A stretch of DNA of 19,360 nucleotides from the NCBI GenBank assembly GCA_020061995.1, contig JAGUXE010000127.1, forward strand, positions 1 to 19,360. The letters are read 5' to 3'. Made by a program: the position numbers and the translations under genes. Shown here piece by piece: positions 6,680-15,347 of this stretch. This DNA comes from Ignavibacteriales bacterium (GTDB lineage Bacteria > Bacteroidota > Ignavibacteria > Ignavibacteriales > Ignavibacteriaceae). The notes beneath the pieces were generated by a model. It worked only from the letters and a program-made list of their open reading frames with translations, did no database searches and had not been told where the DNA came from. Within the stretch, counting starts at the first letter, position 1; the number at the start of each line of letters is the position of its first letter.

Positions 6680-9619
6680 CTACACTATAGGATATTTTGA
6701 ATTTATAATTTCTTTGTAGAAATCAGATATAGCATTATACTCTTCAGACGATGGTTCCATACCTCCTTTTACCAGAGTTTCTTTATATGAATTCACCATT
6801 TGGGTAAATGAAGCACGATTTAATGAATTAAATATTTCTGTCAGTTTTCTCTTAATTGTCTCAAAAACGTCCGTGTCAGAACTAAGTTTATTGTAAAAAT
6901 CTTCACTTTTATCAGAATAGAAATACTCATTTCCAGTAATTTGATTGCTATCAACAAAAGTCAATTTAAAACGACGATGACAACCGTCATTCAGAATCGT
7001 TACCTCTTCGAAAATTTCCTTAGCAAAAAAATCACAGATAAGTCTGAACCAATCCTCTTTTTTCATCTCCTCCATTGTTAAGAAACGCTCAATATCAAAC
7101 TTTGAGGGGTCTTGATCAATGTGAGGACCATTTCCTAATTTTCCATTTTTATACTGAACATGCATGTGTCTAAATGCTTCAAATTCATTTATTGCTATCG
7201 CAGCCTCTTCCTTATATAGGTATAATAGGTGATTCAAATTGACATCCAATTCAAAGGTTATTTTCATTTCCTGTCCTGGACCTGAATTGATCCTCTCTCT
7301 CGCTGCCGTTCTGGATTGTTGGTCTCCCCCTGCAATGAGAGTTGGATGTTGATTTGTACGATAAGGAATTTTTGGGCGGTCTTTTGTTGGTTCGAACATT
7401 GGTTCAGCATTAGGCGCATAACTAAGAAGAGTTGCATAATTGAGATGTTTCTCGGTCATGATGCTAAAATTGGCTATGGTCTCACTTTGCAAAATTTGGA
7501 CCTGTAATAAATGCAATAAATCATTAAATATAACCGGGGACTCATTACGTGCTTCAAGCATGAGTGGTATCGTTTTCAACGATAGATGAGAGGAGACGGT
7601 GGAATCAGTCACTATTTTGGATATATCATCGGTTTCTTCTTCGATTGTTGGTTTCCTTAGGATAATCTTCAGAGAAGAGTAATCCTTTATTTCTGAAAGC
7701 GATCTGATTTTATCCTCCGCAGTTCTCTTAATATCATCAACTATATCATATATACGATTAATTTTCGTATAAATCTGACCTCGTATAGAGGATTGATTGT
7801 CCTGATAAAATCTAGCTAAGAAATGAGAAAGCAAAAGATTTTCTGCGTCAGATATTAAATAGTGGATAGAGTCTGCGATGCGATTTGCATGTTGCCGTAT
7901 AACGTCTGGACGCGCTCCAACCAAAGCAGTTAATATTCGAGACTGTTCTTCTTTAAGTGCAATGAAGTTAGGTTCTAAAACTTCAAAATCTATATCTCTC
8001 GATGAGATGTTTGGTGATTCATTAATAATATTTGAAATCAGCTCCATAACTTTTTCTGAAAATTTCTGCAAATCAATCAGAGAAAACCGATGGCTATTTG
8101 AGAAAACAGAGGATATGGATTCGGTTATTAAATTCTCAATCCGTTTTGCAATATCAGATTCGACGGACTTCATAGCAGGTATCAGATTTAAATCCAGCTT
8201 CTTGTAATAATAACCATTAAGTTTAAATCTGGTAGCAAGAGGATTTGAATCAGGCTCGGTATAAAGCAGACTCCTAACCTCATCAATATTAATTTTTTCT
8301 GCTGATAATCTTTCACGGAGATTTGTATAAATCGGGAGCCAACTCGCTTGAAGTGTATTCTGAATACCTCCCTCGGTCAGTGCTGAAAGTTTACGTCTAA
8401 TTGTATCACTTAATTGTTTAACAAAGTCATTCGCACTCTCCTCAATCAAACTAGGATTACTATTCTTTTCTGTCCCCAACCAATTAACAGCAAGTTTACT
8501 TTTAATATACTTCGAAGCAGCAATATCAGCTATTCGGCTTTTGGGGTACCAAAACGCGACAGCTCCAAATGAGGAGAATCTCCTCAAATATCTAGGAGGA
8601 CGATCGAGCCTGACAAATAATGACCCATCCCAATTGGTTCTTAAAGACTCAAGTGAGTTTCCAGCACCAGCAACAATATCAAAAAAGAGTGTCATTCCAA
8701 TCATTTTATGAAGACTCTCGTGATCAATAGTCCCATCTGGTCTTGCCAAAACAGTATTATTACCTTTAATATTCTTGGTTGTAATTATTGACACATGATT
8801 AAAGGGGGGATTAATAATTTGTTTTCGTATCGAAGTGTCTGGCAATAAATAATTATACTCTGTACCGTCCTGAGTATAATAATCTAGCTCAACCATCGCA
8901 GCGTAAGCATTAGCTGCAAGCTGCGCATTATTTGGCTGTCCAGCAAGCGAAGAATCCAAAATTGTGAAGATCCCTTTGATTTGTACACCTGGATATGTCT
9001 CCCTGAGATAAAAGGCTAAATCAAGAAATCCACCTGAACCTGTACCCCCTAACAGCGTACCTGCAATGAATACATTAACACCTTCTTCAAGGAAATTAAT
9101 AACTCCATCGGGAAGTATATTCTTACGTGAATGGTAATCTTTTAGCATTTGGTCCGTTTTCGCATGGTTTTCTGGTTGTTGAACAATCTGCATGTGTGTT
9201 TGTAAAGAATCAACCAACTCCGTCCAATTAAGCCATAATGCGAGCCGTCCCAACTTTCTATTATTTTTCATGCCAAGCTCAAGTGAAACATTTCCCAAAT
9301 TAGCTAATTGGTTGGGTAACCATTCTTTAAGCCCCTCTTGATATAATTGATGATTAGGATCCAATTTATATCTAACCTGATTATACTGCTGAGATTTTAT
9401 CGAAACTTCAGCAATTTTTATCTTCTCAAAATCGTTTGGAAAAAGATCAGAAGGTAGATTGTATTTTTCTCCTCCTGTATGGGAGGAAATATGCAGAAAA
9501 CGTACACATGGGAAACCTGCTGTTAAGAATTCTTCATAAAACAATTCTCTTACTGCATTAATGATTGCTAGTCCCGAGGTCCCGATCCCAATAAATAATG
9601 TTGGTTTTAATTTTATCAT
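6680..9619 (-). CDS. Tubulin/FtsZ-like GTPase with large C-terminal extension (Tubulin_2-type)
   Basis: This is a 979-residue protein starting at ATG 9619, with GGAAG about 8 bases upstream. The N-terminus has the Rossmann start of the tubulin superfamily, LFIGIGTSG (8-16). The diagnostic tubulin/FtsZ phosphate-binding loop is present as GGTGSGG (191-197), followed by FLDLAFYLR. The base-binding helix region is ANAYAAMVELDYY (236-248), and FSSFGAVAFWYP lies at 348-359. These match the tubulin-like family (Pfam Tubulin_2) rather than cell-division FtsZ, which is about 380-400 aa. The remaining 600 residues are mostly helical with charged stretches and no motif I know. The family is expected to bind GTP and polymerise in the cytoplasm. 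FtsZ-like proteins of this kind were linked to vWA proteins and proposed to remodel membranes (Makarova and Koonin 2010). This is the core gene of the operon. The nucleotide-binding motifs are clear; polymerisation is inferred. Confidence 0.88.
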   Translation of the reverse strand: MIKLKPTLFIGIGTSGLAIINAVRELFYEEFLTAGFPCVRFLHISSHTGGEKYNLPSDLFPNDFEKIKIAEVSIKSQQYNQVRYKLDPNHQLYQEGLKEWLPNQLANLGNVSLELGMKNNRKLGRLALWLNWTELVDSLQTHMQIVQQPENHAKTDQMLKDYHSRKNILPDGVINFLEEGVNVFIAGTLLGGTGSGGFLDLAFYLRETYPGVQIKGIFTILDSSLAGQPNNAQLAANAYAAMVELDYYTQDGTEYNYLLPDTSIRKQIINPPFNHVSIITTKNIKGNNTVLARPDGTIDHESLHKMIGMTLFFDIVAGAGNSLESLRTNWDGSLFVRLDRPPRYLRRFSSFGAVAFWYPKSRIADIAASKYIKSKLAVNWLGTEKNSNPSLIEESANDFVKQLSDTIRRKLSALTEGGIQNTLQASWLPIYTNLRERLSAEKINIDEVRSLLYTEPDSNPLATRFKLNGYYYKKLDLNLIPAMKSVESDIAKRIENLITESISSVFSNSHRFSLIDLQKFSEKVMELISNIINESPNISSRDIDFEVLEPNFIALKEEQSRILTALVGARPDVIRQHANRIADSIHYLISDAENLLLSHFLARFYQDNQSSIRGQIYTKINRIYDIVDDIKRTAEDKIRSLSEIKDYSSLKIILRKPTIEEETDDISKIVTDSTVSSHLSLKTIPLMLEARNESPVIFNDLLHLLQVQILQSETIANFSIMTEKHLNYATLLSYAPNAEPMFEPTKDRPKIPYRTNQHPTLIAGGDQQSRTAARERINSGPGQEMKITFELDVNLNHLLYLYKEEAAIAINEFEAFRHMHVQYKNGKLGNGPHIDQDPSKFDIERFLTMEEMKKEDWFRLICDFFAKEIFEEVTILNDGCHRRFKLTFVDSNQITGNEYFYSDKSEDFYNKLSSDTDVFETIKRKLTEIFNSLNRASFTQMVNSYKETLVKGGMEPSSEEYNAISDFYKEIINSKYPIV

Positions 9620-9635
9620 AATAGTGTCTTCCTAA

Positions 9636-9980
9636 TTATCCACGTTGATTAATGTATTGAATTTTTTGTGTGAGAGATATTATAAAAATAACATCCGCAA
9701 CAAATAGTAAAGAAGCAACAATAATAACAAGCACATCGAGATCGAAATTAATATAATAGAAAACAATTCCAAGGAGGAAAGTAAAGACAATGTGAATAAT
9801 GGTAGCGTTACGGTAGCCACCAATGACTGAAGCTTCCAGTCTCGTCGAACTGTTTTTTTCAATTAAATAGGTTATAAATGCCACACCCCAAACAATTATG
9901 AACCAAAGTGCAATCAGTGCACCCGAAAAGTGATAAGGATTGTTAATAATATCGGTTATAAAACTCGTAAGAAATTCCAT
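9636..9980 (-). CDS. Small membrane protein with three transmembrane helices
   Basis: This is a 114-residue protein starting at ATG 9980, with a good GAGGAA ribosome site 5 bases upstream. Three hydrophobic helices are visible at about 19-41 (ALIALWFIIVWGVAFITYLI), 60-77 (TIIHIVFTFLLGIVFYYI) and 82-105. The linker between the first two carries basic and acidic residues (EKNSSTRLEA). There is no signal peptide cleavage site and no enzymatic motif. It sits 11 bp after the vWA gene and 16 bp before the tubulin-like gene, so it is clearly co-transcribed with both. A plausible role is a membrane anchor or channel-like partner between the vWA protein and the tubulin-like polymer. I do not recognise a named family. 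Confidence 0.75.
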   Translation of the reverse strand: MEFLTSFITDIINNPYHFSGALIALWFIIVWGVAFITYLIEKNSSTRLEASVIGGYRNATIIHIVFTFLLGIVFYYINFDLDVLVIIVASLLFVADVIFIISLTQKIQYINQRG

Positions 9981-9991
9981 ATAATTTCCTC

Positions 9992-11476
9992 TTAACGTTT
10001 TTTAATGTTAAATAATCTATTTTTTATAGTAGTTGTATCTGATGTATTACCAGCTGTTATTTTTAATTTAACTTGATTCGCATCGGCATTAATGACTACA
10101 AATTCTAATCCGGATTTGATATCTCTCTTTTCATTCGGACTGACTAGGGAAAATAAACCTTCTGAAATATACAGTAGATGGTCGTTTATAGCTCTCACAT
10201 CATATAATTTCTGAGATGCTTCTGGACTAGCGACACGCCCCAGAAGAATTTTATCGCCTGGTTTAAGAGAGAATTGCTTTGACGACTTTGGTTCACCAAT
10301 TTTTTGTATTGTATATGTAACCCCTTTATTTTTAAGCAAAAAGTAAATATATCCAGCTATGGATGCTAAAAATATGAGGAAGATTATTAGAAGATATTTT
10401 GTTCGACCATTCCCTTTGTTATCACCATCGTCTGGCTCCTTAACAAATTTAGCATTCACAAAATCTTGCTCGGTTAAATCTTGAGTAAGTAATTTACCAT
10501 CATATTTATATCGTGTAGCAATATGAAGATAAAACACCGAATCTTTGACTAGACTTGAGGAAGGGGAGATAATAGAAGTATCCATTTTGTTTATTATAAA
10601 TGGGGGTTTTACGGCTCTATAAACTATTTCTCCAACATAGATTTTCTCACGGTTATAAATTTTAACCCAAACATCCAAATCAGTTATAGCTAAACTTCCT
10701 GCATCTCCAATTGGTGAAATTCTAATCTCATTGTCCCTCACCTTTTTATATGAAGCGGAGAGAGAATCAAATAAAAAAGTGACAAATGATGAGGATGATG
10801 TGATGTCAGGATTTAATTTTAAATATTTTCCATAATCTGATTTCACTTTTGAAATGGTTAGTTTAATTTCGTTAATCGAGTTATTCTTTTTGGTATATTG
10901 GTCTAATTTTTTACGATATATTATTTGTTCAGGATATTTATTTTTTAAATATATAACTGCATTTGCAGCATCACCCGTATAGTTAGCAATATTATCTTGT
11001 TGCTCATCAGATAGTAGCACCCAATACACTTCATAAACATTCCTGTCTACCTCTTGATAATATTCGAGTGCTGCAGGGGTTAAATCAGTATATTGTTGTT
11101 TATATTGACTTTTCTTTTTATAAAAATGGCTCACAAATTGTGTTCGTTGAGTAATGTCTGAAGAGGTTATTAGTGTTAGATTACTACCAATTGTGTATAA
11201 CGAGATTTTTGAGCCAGCCTTGGCAAGCGGGAAAATAGGACCCTCAGTTGTATCCTGAAAATCACCATCTCCAGGAAGTCCAAATATTGCTTGTTCAAGA
11301 TAAAGATTCCATTTGTCTATTTTGGAATCAGTAATACTGTTATGGGAAACCATGCTTCCTGATATATCAACCATTACCATGATATGAATTTGCTTTGGAG
11401 TGGATTGTCCAAAGTTATTGGCACCAAAATTAGCAATAATAATTAATAGGGAAACAAAGATGTTGTGTTTAGTCAT
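9992..11476 (-). CDS. Membrane-anchored vWA-domain protein with cytoplasmic tail
   Basis: This is a 494-residue protein starting at ATG 11476, with AGG about 7 bases upstream. An N-terminal hydrophobic stretch (about 6-16) followed by polar residues looks like a secretion signal. The vWA metal-binding MIDAS site is complete: DISGS at 37-41, a Thr in DLT at 131-133 and Asp157 in LLSDEQQ. The vWA domain spans about 28-230. A beta-rich region follows, then one strong membrane helix (about 361-381, YLLIIFLIFLASIAGYIYFLL) and a C-terminal domain of about 110 residues, mostly strands. The start of this tail, FSLKPGDKILLGR (402-414), resembles the first strands of FHA domains, but the later Ser/His FHA residues are not evident. 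Topology is probably vWA outside and tail inside. vWA proteins bind protein partners through a metal ion, so it may be a receptor linking the cell envelope to the cytoplasmic tubulin-like and Hsp70-like parts. Confidence 0.82.
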   Translation of the reverse strand: MTKHNIFVSLLIIIANFGANNFGQSTPKQIHIMVMVDISGSMVSHNSITDSKIDKWNLYLEQAIFGLPGDGDFQDTTEGPIFPLAKAGSKISLYTIGSNLTLITSSDITQRTQFVSHFYKKKSQYKQQYTDLTPAALEYYQEVDRNVYEVYWVLLSDEQQDNIANYTGDAANAVIYLKNKYPEQIIYRKKLDQYTKKNNSINEIKLTISKVKSDYGKYLKLNPDITSSSSFVTFLFDSLSASYKKVRDNEIRISPIGDAGSLAITDLDVWVKIYNREKIYVGEIVYRAVKPPFIINKMDTSIISPSSSLVKDSVFYLHIATRYKYDGKLLTQDLTEQDFVNAKFVKEPDDGDNKGNGRTKYLLIIFLIFLASIAGYIYFLLKNKGVTYTIQKIGEPKSSKQFSLKPGDKILLGRVASPEASQKLYDVRAINDHLLYISEGLFSLVSPNEKRDIKSGLEFVVINADANQVKLKITAGNTSDTTTIKNRLFNIKKR

Positions 11477-11486
11477 ATTATACCTA

Positions 11487-12683
11487 TCACATTTTTTTTA
11501 TTTGTACAGAATCACTACACTGAAAAGCTAGAATCCCTTCTTCAAGAATAATTCTTGAAAGAGGAGAGAACCTAACACCAATGATATCTGCGAGGTTAAT
11601 AACGTTTGCGATTAACGAAGTTCTTAAATTGAATACATGTATTCTGTCTTTTGAAAAAGAATAAGCGAAATTATTTAATACACAATTATTCTCTAAATTT
11701 AGACTTTCCTTAAATTCAGACTGCTGCGAGTTTCCCTTTAGGTCAATTCCTAACGCTCTATTTTTTGTTGCAGAATCGAATAAAAACACTTTATGTTCAG
11801 AATGGATAAGTTCATATTTAATTTCATAAGTGTTATCTAAATTAAATTGCAAAGTAATCGAATTGAGCAAATCGGTAACAATGAAATTATGACTATTATT
11901 ATTCTTTCTGGAGATAAAAACAAAATTATTTTGCATGATTACTGGGGGAGAACAAAAGTCACTATCAATTTCACAAAATTTTTCAATAACTATTTTTTCA
12001 CGTCCCCCAAAAGCATCAAAACTTGAGAAAAATAAAGACCCCGATGTAGAAAAAAACAACACCTTTTTAGCGTGTGAAGAAATGACAATTGGATACCATT
12101 TCCCATTAGTGGTGATTGTGGGCATTGGGACTGATCTGATTGAGCTTTCAGATATTTCTTTGGAAGACAAATCAATTATAAATAGTTTTAGATCAGCGAT
12201 AAACAGCAAGTATCTATTATTATTAATTTGAAGTATGGAAGGCTTATTAACCGATTCTCTGATAGCCTGTGAATAATATGGGATAGAATCCGACTTGATG
12301 TTCAAATCTCTTGTTACTCTAAAACGATAAAGGTAATTCCCCTTTATTACATTAAAATAAATTCCATCGAAAAGTGGAGTCGTTGACTTAATAATATTTC
12401 CTAGAATTATCTCAGAACTGCCGATTTCCTTGTTTTGATCTGCTAGATTGTACACCCTAAAAGTATCATTATATGAATCAGGGCAAACTAACCATTCCTT
12501 ATAGATTACTAATTGTGGAAGATCACCATAAGGGAGAGAAGATTTTTGAGTGAGTTTGATTGAAGATGAAAACTCTATTTTATCCAAATCCAGAGGTTGG
12601 CTTTTTAATTCTGTTCCACAAAAAGCACAAAACTTTGCATTTGATGGAACTTGTCTAGTACAGTCTTGATTAGTGCAAATCAT
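11487..12683 (-). CDS. Zinc ribbon plus beta-rich (propeller-like) protein, first gene of the operon
   Basis: This is a 398-residue protein starting at ATG 12683. No clear ribosome site precedes it, and a small inverted repeat lies directly upstream. The N-terminus is a double-CxxC-type zinc ribbon: Cys3 and Cys8 (CTNQDC), Cys19 and Cys22 (CAFC). The remaining residues, from about 35 to the end, form successive short strands and turns such as YLYRFRVTRDLNI and YLLFIADLKLFIIDL. Such patterns are typical of beta-propeller repeats, but no canonical WD, Kelch or PQQ signature is visible, so the fold is a guess. There is no signal peptide or membrane helix, so the protein is expected in the cytoplasm. 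Ten bp separate it from the vWA gene. The likely role is a scaffold or adaptor. The gene has no co-directional gene within 1.2 kb upstream and is probably the promoter-proximal gene. Confidence 0.8.
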   Translation of the reverse strand: MICTNQDCTRQVPSNAKFCAFCGTELKSQPLDLDKIEFSSSIKLTQKSSLPYGDLPQLVIYKEWLVCPDSYNDTFRVYNLADQNKEIGSSEIILGNIIKSTTPLFDGIYFNVIKGNYLYRFRVTRDLNIKSDSIPYYSQAIRESVNKPSILQINNNRYLLFIADLKLFIIDLSSKEISESSIRSVPMPTITTNGKWYPIVISSHAKKVLFFSTSGSLFFSSFDAFGGREKIVIEKFCEIDSDFCSPPVIMQNNFVFISRKNNNSHNFIVTDLLNSITLQFNLDNTYEIKYELIHSEHKVFLFDSATKNRALGIDLKGNSQQSEFKESLNLENNCVLNNFAYSFSKDRIHVFNLRTSLIANVINLADIIGVRFSPLSRIILEEGILAFQCSDSVQIKKM

Positions 12684-12687
12684 GGTA

Positions 12688-12706
12688 TATACTATTCATG
12701 AGTATA
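12688..12706. promoter_or_regulatory. Inverted repeat just upstream of the operon's first start codon
   Basis: TATACT and AGTATA form a perfect 6-bp inverted repeat around a 7-base spacer, ending 4 bases before the ATG at 12683. In the mRNA it would form a small hairpin covering the ribosome-binding region. As DNA it could be a small operator. No strong Shine-Dalgarno site is visible there. The stem is short and AT-rich, so it may be chance. Confidence 0.3.
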
Positions 12707-13693
12707 AGATAGTTTTCTTAATACTTTTAATCTGTAGACATTTGAATTGAAATCAAAATTTCTATATTGCAAATGGTTGGTCAATTCTGACAAAAGATTG
12801 GAATTGACAATCCATGGGAAAGAATTATCAAATAGATGTTTTTGTAAGTTCAAGCGATTAATCTCCCTCTACTAAATATGACCAATTATTAATATCCCCC
12901 AAGGATATTAGTTGTACGAGAATTATTATAATCTAAATGACAAACTATTTGGAATAAAACCATTCAAAAAACTCAACAAATATAATATATAAATCGATAT
13001 GAACATGGAAAATATTTTTGGTATGATCTAATTTTTTCACCTAAATTCAAATTAAAATAAAAAATATTTGAGTTCACTCCTCTTAAGAATTAAAAGACTA
13101 GGGTTAGCTAACTCTATTTTATTCATCAAATGAGTAGAATCTTGCCTGAATAATTCTCACTTTTAAGTCAGTTCGTGATTTGCAGAAAAAAAAGCCACAA
13201 GCTTATGGAGAAAGTCAAATTATACTTAGCGTAATTTCAATATTTATATCATAATATCTTCACTCACTTCTAACCCATTAAATAACTGATTGTTAGGATG
13301 ATTATGGATGGGATAATCGGAGGGGTAGTATTTAGCTGAATCTGAACTTTTTATTGAAACCCTTAACAAAACGTAAATCCCCCATCTCTATGATTTTGGA
13401 AAATCGGGCTGTTTCATTACTGAATAGCTATGTGTCTTAAGTAAAATAAAACCGTTGAATTCGTTGTTAAAAATCGTATTAAATTTATATCTTGTCAAGC
13501 ATTTATTTTTACGTGTGATACAGCCCACTCGAAAATTGAAATATTGTGTTTTTAGGCTAATTTCAAATAAAATTTTAATTGTTAATTATGAAATATTAAT
13601 AGATTTTAGTCTGTTTTTCTCATTTTTGAGAGTAATGTTGTAAGGTTAAAATGTATGTTTAAGAGTGAAGACTGATTATCAGACAAAAATTTT

Positions 13694-13721
13694 GTTGGTT
13701 TATAGAATAACAAAAACCAAC
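13694..13721 (-). terminator. Candidate terminator of the WG/exonuclease operon
   Basis: GTTGGTTT (13694-13701) and AAACCAAC (13714-13721) are a perfect 8-bp inverted repeat with a 12-base loop. On the minus strand the stem is followed by AAAATTTTTG, which gives a short U-tract in RNA. On the plus strand the stem is also followed within 5 bases by TTTTT. It lies about 170 bp beyond the stop of the exonuclease gene, and no other gene lies in between. The stem has only moderate GC content, so efficiency is uncertain. Confidence 0.4.
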
Positions 13722-13773
13722 CTCGTTTTTGCCGGTTTTATATGAACCGCGCCCATACCAAATACAACCGACT

Positions 13774-13805
13774 ACCAAGGTTACAAAAACACATACCCCC
13801 TTGGT
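13774..13805. repeat. 7-bp inverted repeat with 18-base loop
   Basis: ACCAAGG (13774-13780) pairs with CCTTGGT (13799-13805). A T-rich run starts about 10 bases after it on the plus strand. It lies about 90 bp downstream of the exonuclease stop. The loop is long for a terminator. It may be a second, weaker transcript-end structure or a chance match. Confidence 0.25.
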
Positions 13806-13892
13806 TGATATGTTAATTTTTTTTGGGGAAATTTGAACTTGACCCTTTAGGCATCATAGTATATTTCAAAAAAACAAATAATTATATTACTT

Positions 13893-14402
13893 CTATACAA
13901 CAGCTTTACTTTTTGCTTCTCTTTCCATAGCTCGAATAGCTATTCGTGCACATGCAAGTGCATCGGATAATGGTTCGTGATGGTCTAATTCAATCCCAAG
14001 ATATTCACATACATTTGGAAGTTTGGTTGGGAATATCTCCCAAGTTTTGCGCGCCAGTTGAACCGTACACTTAAATTTCTTATTGGGAATCTCTATCGAA
14101 TATTTTCTACAGCACGCTTCAAGTACTCCTTTGTCAAATGATGCATTATGAGCTACAAGAAAATCTATTCCAACAAAAAACTTTTGAATTTCTGGCCAGA
14201 CTTCATCGAATGTGGGTTTGTTTTTTACGTCATCCCAAGTAATATTATGAACATAAGTGAAGTAAAACCATTTTGAAGGTGGTCTAATCAGAAAACTTTT
14301 TGTTTCCACAATTTTTCCATCATTTACTTTAACCAAGCCGACTGCACACGCACTGTCGCCATAATAATTCGCAGTTTCAAAATCTATTGCTGTAAAATTC
14401 AT
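13893..14402 (-). CDS. DEDDh 3'-5' exonuclease (DnaQ/Pol III epsilon-like)
   Basis: This is a 169-residue protein, the size of a bare exonuclease domain. All catalytic motifs are present: Asp7 and Glu9 in FTAIDFETA (Exo I), Asp90 in HNASFDKGVL (Exo II), and His142 and Asp147 in HEPLSDALACA (Exo III, the DEDDh type). The enzyme should remove nucleotides from 3' ends of DNA or RNA using two metal ions. It lacks the C-terminal polymerase-binding segment of replicative epsilon subunits and any fused BRCT or helicase domain, so a role outside replication is likely. It is the last gene of a three-gene operon, 24 bp after the 305-residue gene. The start is ATG 14402; its ribosome site is weak. The exonuclease call is very secure; the substrate is unknown. 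Confidence 0.9.
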   Translation of the reverse strand: MNFTAIDFETANYYGDSACAVGLVKVNDGKIVETKSFLIRPPSKWFYFTYVHNITWDDVKNKPTFDEVWPEIQKFFVGIDFLVAHNASFDKGVLEACCRKYSIEIPNKKFKCTVQLARKTWEIFPTKLPNVCEYLGIELDHHEPLSDALACARIAIRAMEREAKSKAVV

Positions 14403-14426
14403 ATTAGTAATATAATGTTTAATGTA

Positions 14427-15344
14427 TTATTCAAAATAATATCTGACCGTCTTCAGAATTCTTTTCATCAACTTTTTCTTTAATAAATACTTTTCCAGAA
14501 CGAGACTATATGTTCCTTCGAAGATCATCCAGTTTTCCTTAATACTGTTATGGATTGCCTCTGAATCTATATTTTGTTTTACTGCATTTTGTTTCGCAAA
14601 ATATCCTATCAGAAATTTTACTATGTCCACCTCTGAATATGTAAATCCAATGTCACGATTTGGTGGATCACTAATAACGGAGTATGCTCCAGATTCATTG
14701 ATAAACCCTTCATAGCTGTTGCAGTCATAATCGGGAATATCCTTTATTTGCCGTTCGAGGACAATTCTTGCCAAACCGCTCTGATAGACAGCGTACTCAA
14801 GTTCAGCAGCAAGAGCGTCTAGCTCTTCGAAACCCGCTTGATGTTTGTCCTTGAAATATTTTTGAATAAAATTCATGAACTCGGTTCTATTTATTCCAGG
14901 TACCCAACTCCTTAGATAATAGCGTTCAATGTTAGTCTCGTCTCCGTAATAATCTTTTTCAAAACCAACAAAAAATTCAGCAATGAAATTTCGGATAAAT
15001 GCTTTTGTCCCTTCCGATTTATCTCTCTTCGGTCTATCTACTATGTACTTGAGATAATCTGTAACCTCATGACTTGATACACAATAAACATTCCAGCCTA
15101 AGTCAACATTTAAGTATTTGATCAGTTTTACCATTAGTTGGTATTCAAGTTGTTGATACGCTTCGTAACTTAGATTTATTTTCAGTAGGTACGAGATAAA
15201 CTGATGGATCTGCCAGCGTAAAATATCAACTGTAATATATTCAAGTCTCCGCTGTCTAATTTCTAAAAGCTCATTTTCAATGTAGTAGCCGAGCAAGGTG
15301 CAATCTTCCACTAATGATCGCAATATTTCTTCCGGTGTTTTCAT
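14427..15344 (-). CDS. Unrecognised helical protein of the WG/exonuclease operon
   Basis: This is a 305-residue protein starting at ATG 15344, only 3 bp after the stop of the WG-repeat gene, so the two are probably translationally coupled. It has no signal peptide or membrane segment. The sequence is mostly predicted helix, with many Tyr, Leu, Glu and Lys residues. A charged N-terminal half contains LRWQIHQFISYLL (about 42-54). A central region around 105-190 contains the RPKRDK and YYLRSWVP stretches, and the C-terminal tail is basic (KKKLMKRILKTVRYY). I see no nuclease, NTPase, HTH or toxin motif and do not recognise the family. Its position between a WG-repeat protein and an exonuclease suggests a structural or effector component of the same module. 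Confidence 0.8.
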   Translation of the reverse strand: MKTPEEILRSLVEDCTLLGYYIENELLEIRQRRLEYITVDILRWQIHQFISYLLKINLSYEAYQQLEYQLMVKLIKYLNVDLGWNVYCVSSHEVTDYLKYIVDRPKRDKSEGTKAFIRNFIAEFFVGFEKDYYGDETNIERYYLRSWVPGINRTEFMNFIQKYFKDKHQAGFEELDALAAELEYAVYQSGLARIVLERQIKDIPDYDCNSYEGFINESGAYSVISDPPNRDIGFTYSEVDIVKFLIGYFAKQNAVKQNIDSEAIHNSIKENWMIFEGTYSLVLEKYLLKKKLMKRILKTVRYYFE

Positions 15345-15347
15345 CTC

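Larger units (their letters stand above)
12684..13892. other. Long AT-rich intergenic region, no credible gene
   Basis: About 1.2 kb separates the tubulin-like operon from the exonuclease operon. The only open frame of note (13455-13643, plus strand, 62 codons) is Leu/Ile/Phe-rich low complexity without a ribosome site, so I do not call it. The left end must hold the promoter of the tubulin-like operon, but I could not pick out a convincing promoter match. The right end holds the hairpins listed separately. No tRNA, rRNA or repeat array was seen. Confidence 0.6.

Noticed and set aside
6680..9619. Cell-division FtsZ
   Set aside because: The length (979 residues), the large helical extension and the operon context differ from FtsZ (about 380-400 residues, within the division gene cluster).
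9680..9862. 60-codon minus-strand frame within the small membrane-protein gene
   Set aside because: Out-of-frame shadow of the 114-residue membrane protein, which has its own ribosome site and correct operon spacing.
13455..13643. 62-codon plus-strand open frame in the long intergenic region
   Set aside because: Low-complexity Leu/Ile/Phe composition, no ribosome-binding site, and typical of random AT-rich sequence.
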